A stretch of DNA of 64,000 nucleotides, from contig CM038052.1 in the NCBI GenBank assembly GCA_021397845.1, positions 147,368,854 to 147,432,853 of the forward strand. Reading direction: 5' to 3'. The notes beneath the pieces were generated by a model. That model was not told the origin of the DNA, did no database searches, and saw only the letters and a program-made list of their open reading frames with translations. The stretch comes from Areca catechu. Taxonomy: Eukaryota > Streptophyta > Magnoliopsida > Arecales > Arecaceae. The position numbers and the translations under genes were made by a program. Of the stretch, positions 32,348 to 43,879 are shown piece after piece. How positions within the stretch are numbered: the first letter of the stretch is position 1; each line of letters starts with the position of its first letter.

Positions 32348-33115
32348 TATTTCTCCGAGCGCGTGCCATCTGGACCGGGTCCGCCTTTTGCCATCCAGAG
32401 CGAGACCCTCGGAGGTTTGATCCCTGTGGTTGGAGTCGACCTCAGCGCTCACCCGCCAACATGCAGCCTCCCCGAGCGCGCGCCCTCTGGACCGGGTCCA
32501 CCTTCTGCCCTCCAAAGCAAGACTCTCGGAGGTTTGAGCCCTGTGGCCGGAGTCGAGCTCAGCGCTCACACACCAACATGGAGCCTCTCCGAGCGCGCGC
32601 CCTCTAGACCGGGTCCGCCTTCTGCCTCTAGAGCGAGATACTTGGAAGTTTGTGCCCTGTGGTCGGAGTCGAGCTCAGTGCTCACCTGCCAACATGGAGC
32701 CTCTCCGAGCGCGTGCCCTCTGGACTGGGTCCACCTTCTGCCCTCCAGAGTGAGACCCTCGGAGGTTGAGCCCTGTGGTCAGATTCGAGCTCAGCGCTCA
32801 CCCACCAACGTGGAGCCTCTCCGAGCATGCGCCCTCTAGACCGGTCCGCCCTCTACCCTCCAGAGCGAGACCCCTGGAGGTTTGAGCCATGTGGTCAGAG
32901 TCAAGCTCAGCACTCACCCACCAACATGGAGCCTCTCCAAGCATGCACCATCTGGACCGGGTCCGCCTTCTGCCCTCCAGAGCGAGACCCTCGGAGGTTT
33001 GAGCCCTGTGGTCGAAGTCGAGCTCAGCGCTCACCCGCAAACATGGAGCCTCTCCGAGCGCACGCCCTCTAGACCGGGCCCACACTTTTCCCTCCTCCAA
33101 CAAGACACCCCGCAA
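32348..33115 (+). repeat. LTR minisatellite, about seven 116-bp units (C 5' LTR)
   Basis: GGAGCCTC(T/C)CCGAGC recurs at about 32464, 32579, 32697, 32813, 32929 and 33044. Confidence 0.88.
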
Positions 33116-33997
33116 GTTTGAGGTATCTAGGTCAAAGCGAGCCCTGCCATTCCAGCTCAACCCTAACTCAGACGAGGTCCTCGCCAGCCCAGAACGCCGG
33201 CGAGCCACCCGAGGACTACACTGGAGCGCCTCCCAGGCCGTACTGACCACCTACAGCCTCCAATTACACTAGAAAGGGAAGAAGCGCACTGATCGAGATA
33301 CCACGCTCCTCACCAACCACCCGGATCATCCAAGAGAGGAAGCCAACCAGGAGATTCGAATCTCGCGGGTGGCGGCCCACTGTTCGAGGCACTGCCAGGT
33401 TTCTCGGAATAAGGCGACCAAGAAGAGTGTCAGAGCGCATGACAGCTCCCCTTATCACAAATCAGGAAAGACTCCTCGGGACACCGTCGCATGTGCCTGA
33501 CAACCCGGTGGAGACCCCGAGGTGGACGCCCAACGGTAACCTAATTTGCAACAAACTTGGAGGTAACACAAGAACACCAAAAAAAACACAAGACAGAAAA
33601 AAAAACTAGAGAAAAAAAAAAGAGGAGAGTGCAACTCCCACCAGGAAGAGGGGCATGGCACCACCAGCATTCCAGAGCAAGGTCGGGAGGAAGGGCCACA
33701 CAGGGACTCCCCCTAGCTAGGCCACACTTCCCCCGACCCTCCTGCCACTCACATTCACACAACACACTCCTCCTCATGTGGAGTCCATCAAGAGGGGCTC
33801 GACCAGGAGGATCTGTTCCCCTGGATCGTCATTGACTTGATCGTTGGAGTGCCCCTGCCGGAAACCCCAGCCCGGGTCACTAACCCCTGTATTGTAGGTC
33901 CAGGAGCGAAGTACCGCCAGGCAGCGAAGGGAGCGAACGAGGAGGCATGCTCTGACGCCGACAGCAGCTGCGGGCCATGATGATCCTGGTGGCAACA
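32348..33997 (+). repeat. 5' LTR of element C, start truncated
   Basis: Begins inside the minisatellite (CTCCGAGCGCG) next to SIRE-lineage sequence and ends GGCAACA before the PBS. It matches 40040-41700. Confidence 0.82.
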
Positions 33998-33999
33998 GA

Positions 34000-34018
34000 T
34001 TGGTGCACCAGGTAGGGG
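34000..34018 (+). promoter_or_regulatory. primer binding site, element C
   Basis: TTGGTGCACCAGGTAGGGG two bases after the LTR end. The motif is shared with F (50984-51002). Primer tRNA not identified. Confidence 0.7.
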
Positions 34019-34029
34019 CATGGATCAAG

Positions 34030-34985
34030 CCCTCCACCTCTTTACAGATTGACACTCCACGGAAGAATGGTGACGACACAAGCTTAAGAGGCCTCCACCA
34101 GCCATGCAAGGGGCTCCCCTTCCGAAGGGCACCCACGTCACCTTCTCCGTCTCCTCCGGTGAAGGGGTCCGCTAACGAAGCCATCAAGCACGTAGCGGAA
34201 AGGCGCTTGGAGAAACATGAGCGTGGGCTAGCATAGTTCTTCCGCCGGCTTACCAGTATGCAAGGCTTAACCAGCGAGCCAGTGGACTACAACACCAGCT
34301 ACCATTGAGGCCTTACACCAGTCGTAGCGAGGCGAAGTATTGTCGCCTTCACCACGATCACGGCCATCGCATCGAAGAATGTCGTAGCCTCGAGTAAGAA
34401 ATCGAGAAACTCTTCAAGAGAGGCTACCTTCAGAGGTTTGCGGAGGGGGGCAGACCTCAAGCGAGGCCCCAGGCGCTCGCCGCTCCCCCGCCAACTCCAA
34501 CCATCGACAGCCACCCCACCAGGAAGTCGGTAGGCGTGATCACCTGGGGAGCTGCATGTGCGTCCAAAAGGACCCGTTGGGGCAGGGGACCCTAGGAATG
34601 TACTCCCCACTATGTGAGAAGGAGAAAGCGAAGAAAAAAGGTAAACAAAGATGCTGCGATCATCAGGATGACGATCGTGAACCACCCTGAAAAAGTGTAC
34701 CACAGTCGATAATAGAATGCCGGCTCCAAGAAAACTCGCCGACAATGAGCAGCCCCGGCATTACAATGCCCGGGTTTGGCCAAGAACCTTTGGGCCCAGA
34801 AATCTAGTGCTACACCGGGCAGAGGCAAAGCAGCCCCGAGAACGCGGCAAGCTCCCACCAAACTGGGAAGGTCCCTACAAGGCGGCCAAAGCCCCATCAT
34901 GAGTGGCTTATCACCTCGAAGATCTCGACGGCATCAGGCTCCCCCGAACATGGAGTGCCCGCAATCCAGGAAGATGCCACCTCTG
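34030..34985 (+). pseudogene. gag remnant fused to integrase C-terminus, element C
   Basis: 34320-34450 matches the A gag zinc-finger region at DNA level (CCACGATCACGGCCATCGCA, then AAGAGAGGCTACCT). 34560-34715 matches the gag-PR spacer and the start of PR. At about 34720-34740 the sequence jumps to the integrase end: ADNEQPRHYNARVW, RNLVLHRAEAKQPRERGKL, NWEGPYKAAKAPS, then a TGA, then the end near 34985. About 3.3 kb of pol found in element A is absent. No open frame spans the fusion, so no protein is expected. Confidence 0.8.
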
Positions 34986-35044
34986 ATGTAAGGTTTCCTA
35001 TCGAATGATAATGACTTTTTCCTTGCACGAGTATCTATACATCT

Positions 35045-36070
35045 TGCAGGGAACAATATCAAGCATCCCCGAGCTTAGCTCCAGGATGTCAAGGGATCAT
35101 AGAGCCACGCCGCTCTCGATCTCAAGCATCCCCGAGTCCAGCTCTAGGATGTCAAGGGATCTTTGAGCCATGCCTCTCTCGATCTCAAGCATCCCCGAGC
35201 CCAGCTCCAGGACGTCAAGAAATCTTCGAGCTACGCTGCTCTAAATCTCAAGCATCCTCGAGCCTAGCTTCAGGATGTCAAGGGATCTTCGAGCCATGCA
35301 GCTCCTAGTTTCAAAGTGTCCCCAAGCCTAGCTCCAAGATGTCAATAATCTTCGAGCCATGCAGCTCCCAGTCTCAAAGCATCCCCGAGCCTAGCACCAG
35401 GATGTCAAGGGATCTTCGAGCCATGCTGCTCTCAGCCTCAAGCATTCCCGAGCCCAGCTCCAGGATGTCAAAGGATCTTCGAGCCATACAGCTCCCAGTC
35501 TCAAAGCATCTCCGAGCCTATCTCCAGGATGTCAAAGGATCTTCGAGCCACGCCACTCTCAATCTCAAGCATCCCCGAGCCCAACTCTAGGACGTCAGGG
35601 ACCTTCGAGCCATGCAGCTCTCAATCAACAACATTCCTGAGCCTAGCTCCAGGACGTCAAGGGATCTTTGAGCCATGCAGCTCTCAATCTCAAGCATCCT
35701 CGAGCCCAGCTCCAGGACATCGAGGGAACTTCGAGCCATGCAGCTCTCAATCAACAACATCCTCAAGCACAGCTCCAGGATGCCAACCCAAGACCGGAGC
35801 TCAGATCTCCGGTCAAGGGATCATCGAGCCATGCTGCTCTCGATCTCAAGCATCCCCGAGCCCAGCTCCAGGATGTCAAGGGATCTTCGAGCCATGCAGC
35901 TCTCAATCTCAAGCATCCCCGAGCCCAGCTCCAGGATGTCAAGGGATCTTTGAGCCACGCAGCTCTCAATCTCAAACATCTCTGAGCCCAGCTCCGAGAT
36001 GCCAAGGGATCATGGGGCCAAATAGCTCCCATCAACGCCTCGAGCCTAGCTCCAAGGCGCCAAAGACCTG
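35045..36070 (+). repeat. 62-bp tandem repeat array, element C
   Basis: About 16 units with CATCCCCGAGCCCAGCTCCA, GGATGTCAAGGGATCTTCGA and GCCATGCAGCTCTCAATCTC. Unit starts are at about 35065, 35127, 35189 and 35251. Confidence 0.92.
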
Positions 36071-36149
36071 AGCCAAGCCCTCAGGAAACCCTTGGACCTG
36101 AGCTCATCTCTCCATCCAGGAAGGCCTCGAGCCTAGCTCCAAGGCAATC

Positions 36150-36410
36150 AAGTCCTGTAACCCTCTTCTCTGATCTCCCCACCCAAAAAGAAAAAGAGAG
36201 GGGAAGGAAAGAAAGAGAATGAGAGGGAAACATGGCAAGAACCCTCTTCTCTGATCTCCCACTAAAAAAAAAGAAGAAGAGAGGGGAAGGAAAGAAAGAG
36301 AACAAGAGGGAAACATGGCAAGAACCTCTTCTCTGTCTCTCCGCTCACAAAAAAAAAAAAAAGGGAAAGAGAGTGGAAGTAAAGAAAGAGAACGAGAGGG
36401 AAACATGGCA
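36150..36410 (+). repeat. purine-rich tandem repeats, element C
   Basis: Three units of CTCTTCTCTGATCTCCC, an A-rich run, GAGGGGAAGGAAAGAAAGAG and GAGGGAAACATGGCAA. Equivalent to 4525-4830 in A. Confidence 0.8.
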
Positions 36411-36419
36411 ACAAAGCTC

Positions 36420-36780
36420 CCACTCTCAACCCAAGATCGGAGCTCAGATACCGACCAAGGAAACTTCGAGCCACGTAGCTCTCAGTCACCAACATCCTCG
36501 AGCCAGCTCCAGGATGCCAGCCCAAGATCGAAGCTCAGATCTTCGACAAGAAACTTCGAGCCACGCAGCTCTCAGTCACCAACATCCCCGAGCCCAGCTC
36601 CAGGATGCCAGCCAAAGACCGGAGCTCGGACCTCCGGCCAAGGGACCTTCGAGCCATGCAGCTCTCGGTCATCTACGTCCCCGAGCCCAGCTCCAGGATG
36701 CCAGCCCAAGACGGAGCTCAGATCTCTGGCCAGGGACCTTCGAGCCAACGGCTCTCAGTCAACAACACCTGCGAGCACAA
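36420..36780 (+). repeat. second block of 62-bp-type repeats, element C
   Basis: A longer variant unit: CCCAGCTCCAGGATGCCAGC, CAAGACCGGAGCTC and TTCGAGCCACGCAGCTCTCA, about 75-80 bp. It is like 4870-5045 in A. Confidence 0.75.
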
Positions 36781-37132
36781 CAGCACTCAGTGTCATGACC
36801 TGTGCCCAGCTTGCTGACGTTGAAGTCTAATAACTCAACCCCGGGCAAGGTAAGGCCCTTCTCTCTGACCTCCCCCCTCATATACAAAAAAAAAAAAAAA
36901 AAGGAGGAGAGGAAAGAAGGGGAGTGAAAGAAAGAGAGAAAGAAGGGAAGAGCCAGGCAAAAATAAATGCCAAGGAAGCTCAAGTTTCATTGATCAAATG
37001 TGAGTTACAAGTATTTTGTGGACCCCCGACATGCCGGGCGACCCTGACTAAGTACAAGAAACAAAAATACAAATAAAGTAAGAAAGAGAAGGGCTACTCC
37101 ATGCCGGTCGGATCCCCTGCTGAACCTAGAGG

Positions 37133-39533
37133 CTAAGAGTTCCCGCCTTCAGGAGCTTCCGGCTGGGCAGCTCTAATCTTGGACGGATCAGCCTCAGCTG
37201 ACGTCGGAGGCTCTGAGGCCATAGCTTCCGTGGCAACCTCCTCGTCGGGCTCCATGTCCGAGGCCGAAGGATACCTGAGGTGGCTACGAATCTCCTCGGA
37301 GACAAGCACCTCAACCCGGCCGTGCAAGAACATAAAACCCTTGTAGAAGAAGTCCGATGTCATCTGATGAATTTCGGCGATGAACTCCTCCAAAGCCTTG
37401 AACTTCGTGACAGCGTTCTCAACACCCTTCTTGGCCTAAGCGGCCACCCTCCTCGACTCGGCGGCCTCCATCCTAGCGGTCTCCACCGACTTAGCCACCA
37501 CCTCCACTGCCTTCTCAACTGCGGCCAGTTTCTCCCTCCCTGCTACCAGCTCCACTTGGGCAGCCCGGGAGGCCTCCTTGTGTCAATCGGCCTCGGCACT
37601 ATACAATTCAACTTCTTCTCCATAGAGGAGAGACCCTCAACAGCCTTCTTCGAAGGCTCCGCTCCAGGTCGCAGGCCTCTAAAAGCCTCTTCGCTCACCC
37701 CTCGACGTCAGCGAGCTATTTCTCAAGGTCCTTGACCTTCAGTTCAAGGGCCCCGTTTGCCCCGACCTTCTCCTTCATGTCAGCTTTCAGGGATTCGATC
37801 TCGATCGCCCGTTGCCGCTCGAGACGCTCCCAGTTCTGATAGCAGCCCTCGATGAAGAGGGCCTCGACACCGATCTGCACCATAAAAAGAGGTCAGCTCA
37901 AAAAAAAAAAGAGAGAAGAAAAGAAAAGGAAGGGACAGCTCACCGAGTACAGCTGGGGGGAGATGGTGCTGATAACATCGCCCAGCTTCATTCCGACCAT
38001 CTCTTGCCAGTCGCATGTCTGGATCGAGAAGTCCATCATGCGCTCGGCTAGTTTGGGGCTCCGAAGGAACGAGCTCTCCAGCCCCATCCTGAATGGGAGA
38101 TGGCATCGTGCCTCCTCCCTCCTGCCCTCTCTAGGAGTGGGCGGCCTTTCCCCGCTGGTTGAAGAGTCCTGGGGGCAGGCTGAGAAGCTGGCACCAGTGC
38201 AGGCGGCGCCTTGGTCATGGTCCTAGTCACGGCACGGACCTCCTCATCCCTGATCTTGACGATAGGCGAACTCGGAGGACGGCAGGGTGCAGCGGCAACA
38301 GCTGCGACCCTTGCCCGGGCCACTAGTTTGGGCTTTGCAGTAGGGCCTGCTAGGCTGGCCTCGGCGCCACAGAAGCCGCCCTCTCCATCGATGCAGGAGC
38401 AGCGCGAGTCGCCTCCGAACTCGGACCAGCTGGAGTAGACGAGCTCAGACCAACCACCATAGTGGGGGCATGCACAGGAGCGCTCTCGCCCCGGACTCAC
38501 CTCGATGAAGGCTCCCCGGCCAGCCCGGTTGGCGGCCTCTTCCGAGTGATCGCCAGTAGGTCATTCTCGAAGAAAATCATCCCTGCATACAAGTCACACA
38601 GCAGTCACAATCTGCTGGAAGCAGTGCAAGGAGTGCAAGATAAAGAAAGAGGAAAGTCATGTCGAACTCACCCAACCCATTCGTTGGGTCGACCCCGGAG
38701 TCGGTGAGGTTCTGCTCAGATAACAGGACCTCAAGAGGAGGAATCTGGGTGGTGCGGAACTGCTCGTAGCCATCCCGGTCAGCCGCATCGACCATAAAAT
38801 TTTGGTTGGGGGACTTGTCCAGATCGCTCCAAACCCAGTCAACCCCCTCAACCTCAATAAAGAAAAACTTACTCTTCCATCCTCTGATGGAAGAGGGGAG
38901 CTCAAATATGATGCCCTTCAGGTGGGAGGACAAAGACCACCACCCATCCTCAATTAGGTGGCCCTTCAGGACGAAGAAGGCCCTGAACAAGAAGAACCGG
39001 GCAACGAACCCGTGGAGGTGGCAGAGTACAAGGAAAGAAAAGATAACCCTAATGGCGTTTGGCACTAACTGTGCAGGGACCAAATGGTAGTTGTCCAGGA
39101 CAGACAGAAAGAAAGGATGAAAAGGAAACCGGAGACCCCCGGAGAAGGTCTCCTCGTAAAAAGCAAGATGGTCCAGGCCAGTGGAAGTGACCCGTTCCCC
39201 CGGATGAGGGATCATGAGCCAAATGGAAGGCAAGATGCCATAGACATCCCGAATGGTCCTTAGTTCCTCGGCGGTGATCGTCGAGGCATCCCCACCAGGA
39301 TCTGTGGACCGGGTGAACTCAGAAATAGGAAAAGAAGAAGGAGGAGAGAGAGAAGGACCGGATCCCGGTTCCCTGATGAGTACCGGACCGGGAGGACGCC
39401 TCCTACCGAGCTTGAAGCAAGTTACATCTTCCTCCCCGCTAGAAGAAGAAGAAGAAGAAGCCGGCCTCCGCTCAGAGGGACCAGCCTCACCTTGATCAGT
39501 GGAGAGGCGGAAGCCCAGACCAAAATGGGACAT
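37133..39533 (-). pseudogene. three-exon antisense gene, element C
   Basis: Same gene as 5248-7539. Exon 1 (39533-38672) holds the Transposase_28-type domain: TIRDVYGILPSIWLMIPHPG, FYEETFSGGLRFPFHPFF, LVPAQLVPNAIRVIFSF, DGWWSLSSHLKG. Exon 2 is 38582-37944 and exon 3 is 37874-37133, ending in an acidic tail after FFYKGFMFLHGRVE. Intron 1 (38583-38671, GTGAGT, TATGCAG) and intron 2 (37875-37943, GTGAGC, GTGCAG) sit at the same codons as in A. Exon 1 is fully open; exon 2 has lost frame (total 3n+1) and exon 3 has stops. Start MSHFGLG is chosen because it aligns with the A start. Confidence 0.82.
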
Positions 39534-39874
39534 CCTCAAGAACAAGGGGAATGAAGGACTCAAAGTGGAGGATGGAAGAGCAGACTCAACTCAAAGAAGA
39601 CCCCAGGCCCAAAGAAAGAACCCTACTCTAGCAGGGGGAGAAGGAAGAAGAAACTGACCAGGTTCCTTAGAAAACCTGAGGCAACTGTGAAGAAGAAGAA
39701 AGCTTGGGCGCAGCAGCAGCAGGCACGGAGAATTCAAAAGAATATATGTTTTGGATAAGGCCCTCCTTTCATTTCGAAATGACCCGATGGATTCGTACCG
39801 ATCCAACCCCTCCACCAACGGATCCACGCCACGTGTTGCCCATCGGCGAAAATGGTATCCCAACCACTCTGGAT
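39534..39874 (-). other. spacer upstream of the antisense gene, element C
   Basis: Non-coding. A CATATATTC box on the - strand (about 39742-39751) lies roughly 210 bp upstream of the start and is a weak TATA candidate. From about 39870 the sequence jumps into the LTR: the polypurine tract and first part of the LTR present in A are missing. Confidence 0.45.
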
Positions 39875-41700
39875 TCTAAGCTCCCTCAAGACAGCGAATC
39901 GAGCTCTGTCCTCCGCCAGGTCAGGTCCGTGAGCTTGGGATGCCTAGGTCGGAGCCGCATTCTACCATCTAGAATGAGACCCTCGGAGGTTTGAGCCCTG
40001 TGGCCGGAATCGAGCTCAGCGCTCACCCACCAACATGGAGCCTCTTCGAGAGCGCGCCCTCTGGACCGGGTCCACCTTCTTCCCTCCAGAGCGAGACCCT
40101 CAGAGGTTTGAGCCCTATGGCCGGAGTCGAGCTCAGCGCTCACCCGCCAACATGGAGCCTCTCCGAGCATGCTCCCTCTAGACCGGGTCCACCTTCTGCC
40201 ATCCAGAGCGAGACCCTCGGAGGTTTGAGCCCTGTGGTCTGAGTCAAGCTCAGCGCTCACCCGCCAACATGGAGCCTCTCTGAGTGCGCGCTCTCTAGAC
40301 CGGGTCCGCCTTCTGCCCTCCAGAGTGAGACCCTCGGAGGTTTGAGCCCTATGGTTGGAGTCGAGCTTAACGCTCACCCGCCAACGTGGAGCCTCTCCGA
40401 GCATGCGCCCTCTAGACCGAGTGCGCCGTCTGCCCTCCAGAGTGAGACCCTCGAAGGTTTGAGCCCTGTGGCCGGAGTCGAGCTCAGCGCTTACCCACCA
40501 ACGTTGAGCCTCTCCGAGCGTGCGCCCTCTGGACCGAGTTCGCCCTCTGCCCTCCAGAGCGAGACCCTCGGAGGTTTGAGCCCTGTGGCCGGAGTCGAGC
40601 TCAACGCTCACCCGCCAACGTGGAGCCTCTCCAAGCGCACGCCCTCTGGACCGAGTCCGCCTTCTGCCTTCCGAAGCGAGACCCTCGAAGGTTTGAGCCT
40701 TGTGGTTGGAGTTGAGCTCAATGCTCGCCCGCCAACGTGGAGCCTCTCCAAGCACGCACCCTCCGGACCAGGCCCACACTCTGCCCTCCTCCACCAAGAT
40801 GCCCCTGCAAGTTCGGGGCATCTAGGTCGGAGCGAGCCCTGCCGTTCCAGCTCAGCCCCAGCTCGGACGAGGTCCTCGCCAGCCCAAAGCACCGGCGAGC
40901 CGCCTAAGGACTATATTGGAGCGCCTCCTAGGCCATACTGACCACTTGCAGCTGCCAGTTACACTAGAAAGGAAAGAAGCGCGCTGATCAAGATGCCACA
41001 CTCCTCACCAACCATCCGGATCACCCAAGAGAGGAAGCCAACCGGGAGACTCGAGTCCCGTGGATGGCAGACCACCGTTCAAGGCACTGCCAGGTTTCCT
41101 GGAATAAGGCGACCAAGAAGAGTGTCGGAGCGCATGACAGCTCTCCTTATCATAAATCAGGAAATACTCCTCGGGACACTGCCGCACGTGCCTGACAGCC
41201 CGGTGGAGATCCCGAGGTGGATGCCCAACGGTAACCTAGTTTGCAACAAACTCGGAGGTAACACAACAACACCAAGAAAAACATAGGCAAAACACAAGCC
41301 AGAAAAAAAACTAGAAAAAAAAAAAGAGGAGAGTGCAACCCCCACCAGGAAGAGGGGCATGGAACCACCAGCATTCCAGAGCAAGGTCGGGAGGAAGGGC
41401 CACACAGGGACTCCCCCTAGCCAAGCCACACTTTCCCCGACCCTCCTTCTACTCACATTCACACATCACACTCCTCCTCGTGTGGAGTCCATCAAGAGGG
41501 GCTCGACTAGGAGGATCTGTTCCCCTGGATCATCACTGACTTGACCGTCGGAGTACCCCTGCCGGAAACCCCGGCCCAGGTCACTAACCCCTGTCTTGCA
41601 GGTCCAGGAGCGGAGGACCGCCAGGTAGCGAAGGGAGCAAATAAGGAGCGCGCTCCGATGCCGGTAGCAGCTACGGGCCACGACAATCCTGGCGACAACA
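39875..41700 (+). repeat. 3' LTR of element C, start truncated
   Basis: Matches A from about 8120 on. It ends GACAACA at 41700. Confidence 0.82.
39955..40800 (+). repeat. LTR minisatellite, about seven 117-bp units (C 3' LTR)
   Basis: GGAGCCTCT(C/T)CGAG recurs at about 40037, 40155, 40271, 40388, 40506, 40622 and 40740. It creates long spurious open frames on both strands. Confidence 0.9.
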
Positions 41701-43484
41701 GGATGTTCAGTAAGTCTACAAACTAATATCCATATACTATTTCTTTCAAACTGATTTAATACTTTGTACATAGCTAACGTCTAATTAAGATTATGTTTAG
41801 CTTCTTCCATGCAATTGGGTTTAATTTAAAAAATAAAAGCTAAGTAATTAACTATATCTCTAAATGATATCCTTGTTCTAACTCCTTGTAAAGGATTACC
41901 TCTTATGAGATCTTTAGGATGGTTATGTGCATACCTTCACTCCTTTTGTAAGTCACCATGATCTTTATTATTGCTTATCTCTTCTTTTTCTTTATTAGAT
42001 TTATTTTCCAAGTTCAACTCTATCTTTTTGTTCATAGTTTCTACATCATTATTAACAAAATCTTTCTTTTTTGAATGAGAGTGATTAATTTCATCAAAAA
42101 TCATAAGTATAGACTCTTTGACGATTAATGTTCATTTATTGAAGACTCTATAAGCTTTGCTAGATATAGACTATCATATTAAGATATCCTTTATCTAACT
42201 TGATATCAAACTTTTCTAAGTTATTTATTTTATTATTTAAGCTAAAATATCAATAACCAAAAATATGAAAATAGCTTATATTTGATTTTCTATCATTCCA
42301 AAGTTCATAAAAATTGTTCTTCAAAATAGGATGGATTAAAACATAATTTATGATATAGCATATAGCATTAATTGCTTTGATCTAAAAATACTTTAGAAGA
42401 TTGCCTTCACACAATATGGTTCAGGCCATTTCTTCTAATATTCTATTATTTTCTCAATGATACCATTTTATTGTGGTGTTCTTGATATTGAAAAATTGTG
42501 CTCAATCTCATTCTCATTGCAAACATTTTCAAAGTTTTAATTTTCAAATTCAGTACCATGATTATTATGAATTGAAATAATGAATAAATCTTTTTGATCT
42601 AAAACTTTTCTATAAAATTTTAAAAAAATAGTAAAAACTTTATTTTTGTATGCCAAAAATAAAATTTAAATGAATCCTAAAAAATCATCCGCTATAACAA
42701 GTCCATATTTCTTACCTCTTAGGCTTATGATCTTAGTAAGTCCACATAGATCTATGTGAAATAGTTCTAAAGGTCTTAAAGTTGAAATAATATTTTTGGA
42801 TTTAAAAGATCCTCTAATTTGTCTTTCATATTGGCAAGTATCACAAACATGATCTTTTTGAATATTCAATTTAGGTATGCATTTAACAAAGTTTTTGAAA
42901 TTAATTTTAAAATAGTATTCATAGTTGCATGTTCTAATTTATGATACCAAAATTAACTAGTTTCTTTGATCCTAGCATTCATGTTAACTAGACTTATACT
43001 ATTTTATATAGCTAGATCATTTAAATCTACCATATAAATATTACCAAGTGTATGTTCAATGAATTTCATACTTGCATCTATGCACATAAATGATTCAAAA
43101 ATAATCATGAAATCTTTATCATATAATTGATTAATACTTAATAAATTATATTTCAAGCTATCTACTAACAGTTTTAACTGAAAGTTGGAGTGATTTTGAT
43201 TTTATCAATTTCTATAATTTTTCTTTTACCATCATTTCCAAATATTACTACACCTTTTTCTATTTCAAGGGTGAAGAATTGATCTTTGTTACTTATCATA
43301 GACCTTGAACAGCCACTAGGTACCATCTTCGTTTTGATCTATTGGCTACAAGACACTCTTACAAAATAATCAAGTAGTATTTTTAGATATTCAAGTTTTC
43401 TTAGATCCTTTAAGGTTTGCAACAATGATTCTTTTATAAATTCAAATATTTTTCACTTAGTCCCATTTCTTCTTAAATTATATG
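41701..43484 (-). pseudogene. pol: SIRE-lineage copia pol fragment (PR, INT, start of RT)
   Basis: Read right to left: a degraded protease box near 43320-43350 (W-YL and CSR remnants), then HVCDTCQYERQIRGSF, RPLELFHIDLCGLTKIISLR, KKYGLVIADDF (42666-42869, integrase finger and first Asp), then decayed INT core. Near 41960-41701 it reads HPKDLIRGNPLQGVRTRIS, then LNQFERNSIWILVCRL, the linker and start of RT. It is cut there by the end of element C at 41700. These are SIRE-type motifs and match element H. The best open run is only 67 codons. Confidence 0.75.
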
Positions 43485-43879
43485 AATAAGATTTATGTCC
43501 AAGAATCCGAGAAGCTTGTCAGTGGTGATATCAAAGGTGTACTTACTCGGATTCAATTTCATTTGATATCGATAGAGGGTATTAAGGGCTTCTTCAAGAT
43601 CTTTGATATGATTAGTTTTTCAAAACTCTTAACAAGTATGTCATCGATACAGACTTCCATATTCCGACTGATTGGTCCTTATAACCAACCATTGATAGGT
43701 GACTCTTACATTTTTCAAACTAAAATGCATTACTTTGTAACAATAAATACCTTTATCGATTAAGAAGGTAATGTTCTCCTTATCTTCAGGAGCCATCTTG
43801 ATCTGATTATAGCTTGAGAAGGCATTTTTGATGCTAAGTAGCTTGTGTCCAGAAATAGTGTCGACTGGTTAATCGATCT
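43485..43879 (-). pseudogene. pol: reverse transcriptase part 2, element I
   Basis: On the - strand: KIDYPVDTISGHKLLS, AFSSYNQI, MAPEDKENI, then a degenerate MPFGLKN region, IDDIL (from YVDDM) and LYRYQMKLNPSKYTFDI. It ends at 43485 in the FLGF motif. Numerous stops. Continuous with 45249-45620 across the solo LTR. Confidence 0.7.

Larger units (their letters stand above)
32348..41700 (+). mobile_element. Element C: pol-deleted relative of element A
   Basis: 5' LTR (start truncated) 32348-33997, PBS, gag remnant joined to the C-terminal end of integrase, 62-bp repeats, antisense gene, truncated 3' LTR 39875-41700. Everything from PR to the middle of INT is missing. Flanking SIRE pol to the right suggests insertion into that element. 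The LTRs differ at about 13 of 172 positions in a stretch I compared by eye, so the insertion is old. Confidence 0.85.

Noticed and set aside
32348..33115. Regular repeat array considered as CRISPR-like
   Set aside because: Units are contiguous 116-bp tandem repeats without unique spacers, inside a plant LTR.
35339..36071. Open frames with repeated SSQSQASPSPAPG-like units
   Set aside because: Produced by the 62-bp tandem array; period and DNA repeat explain them, and equivalent frames exist in all phases.
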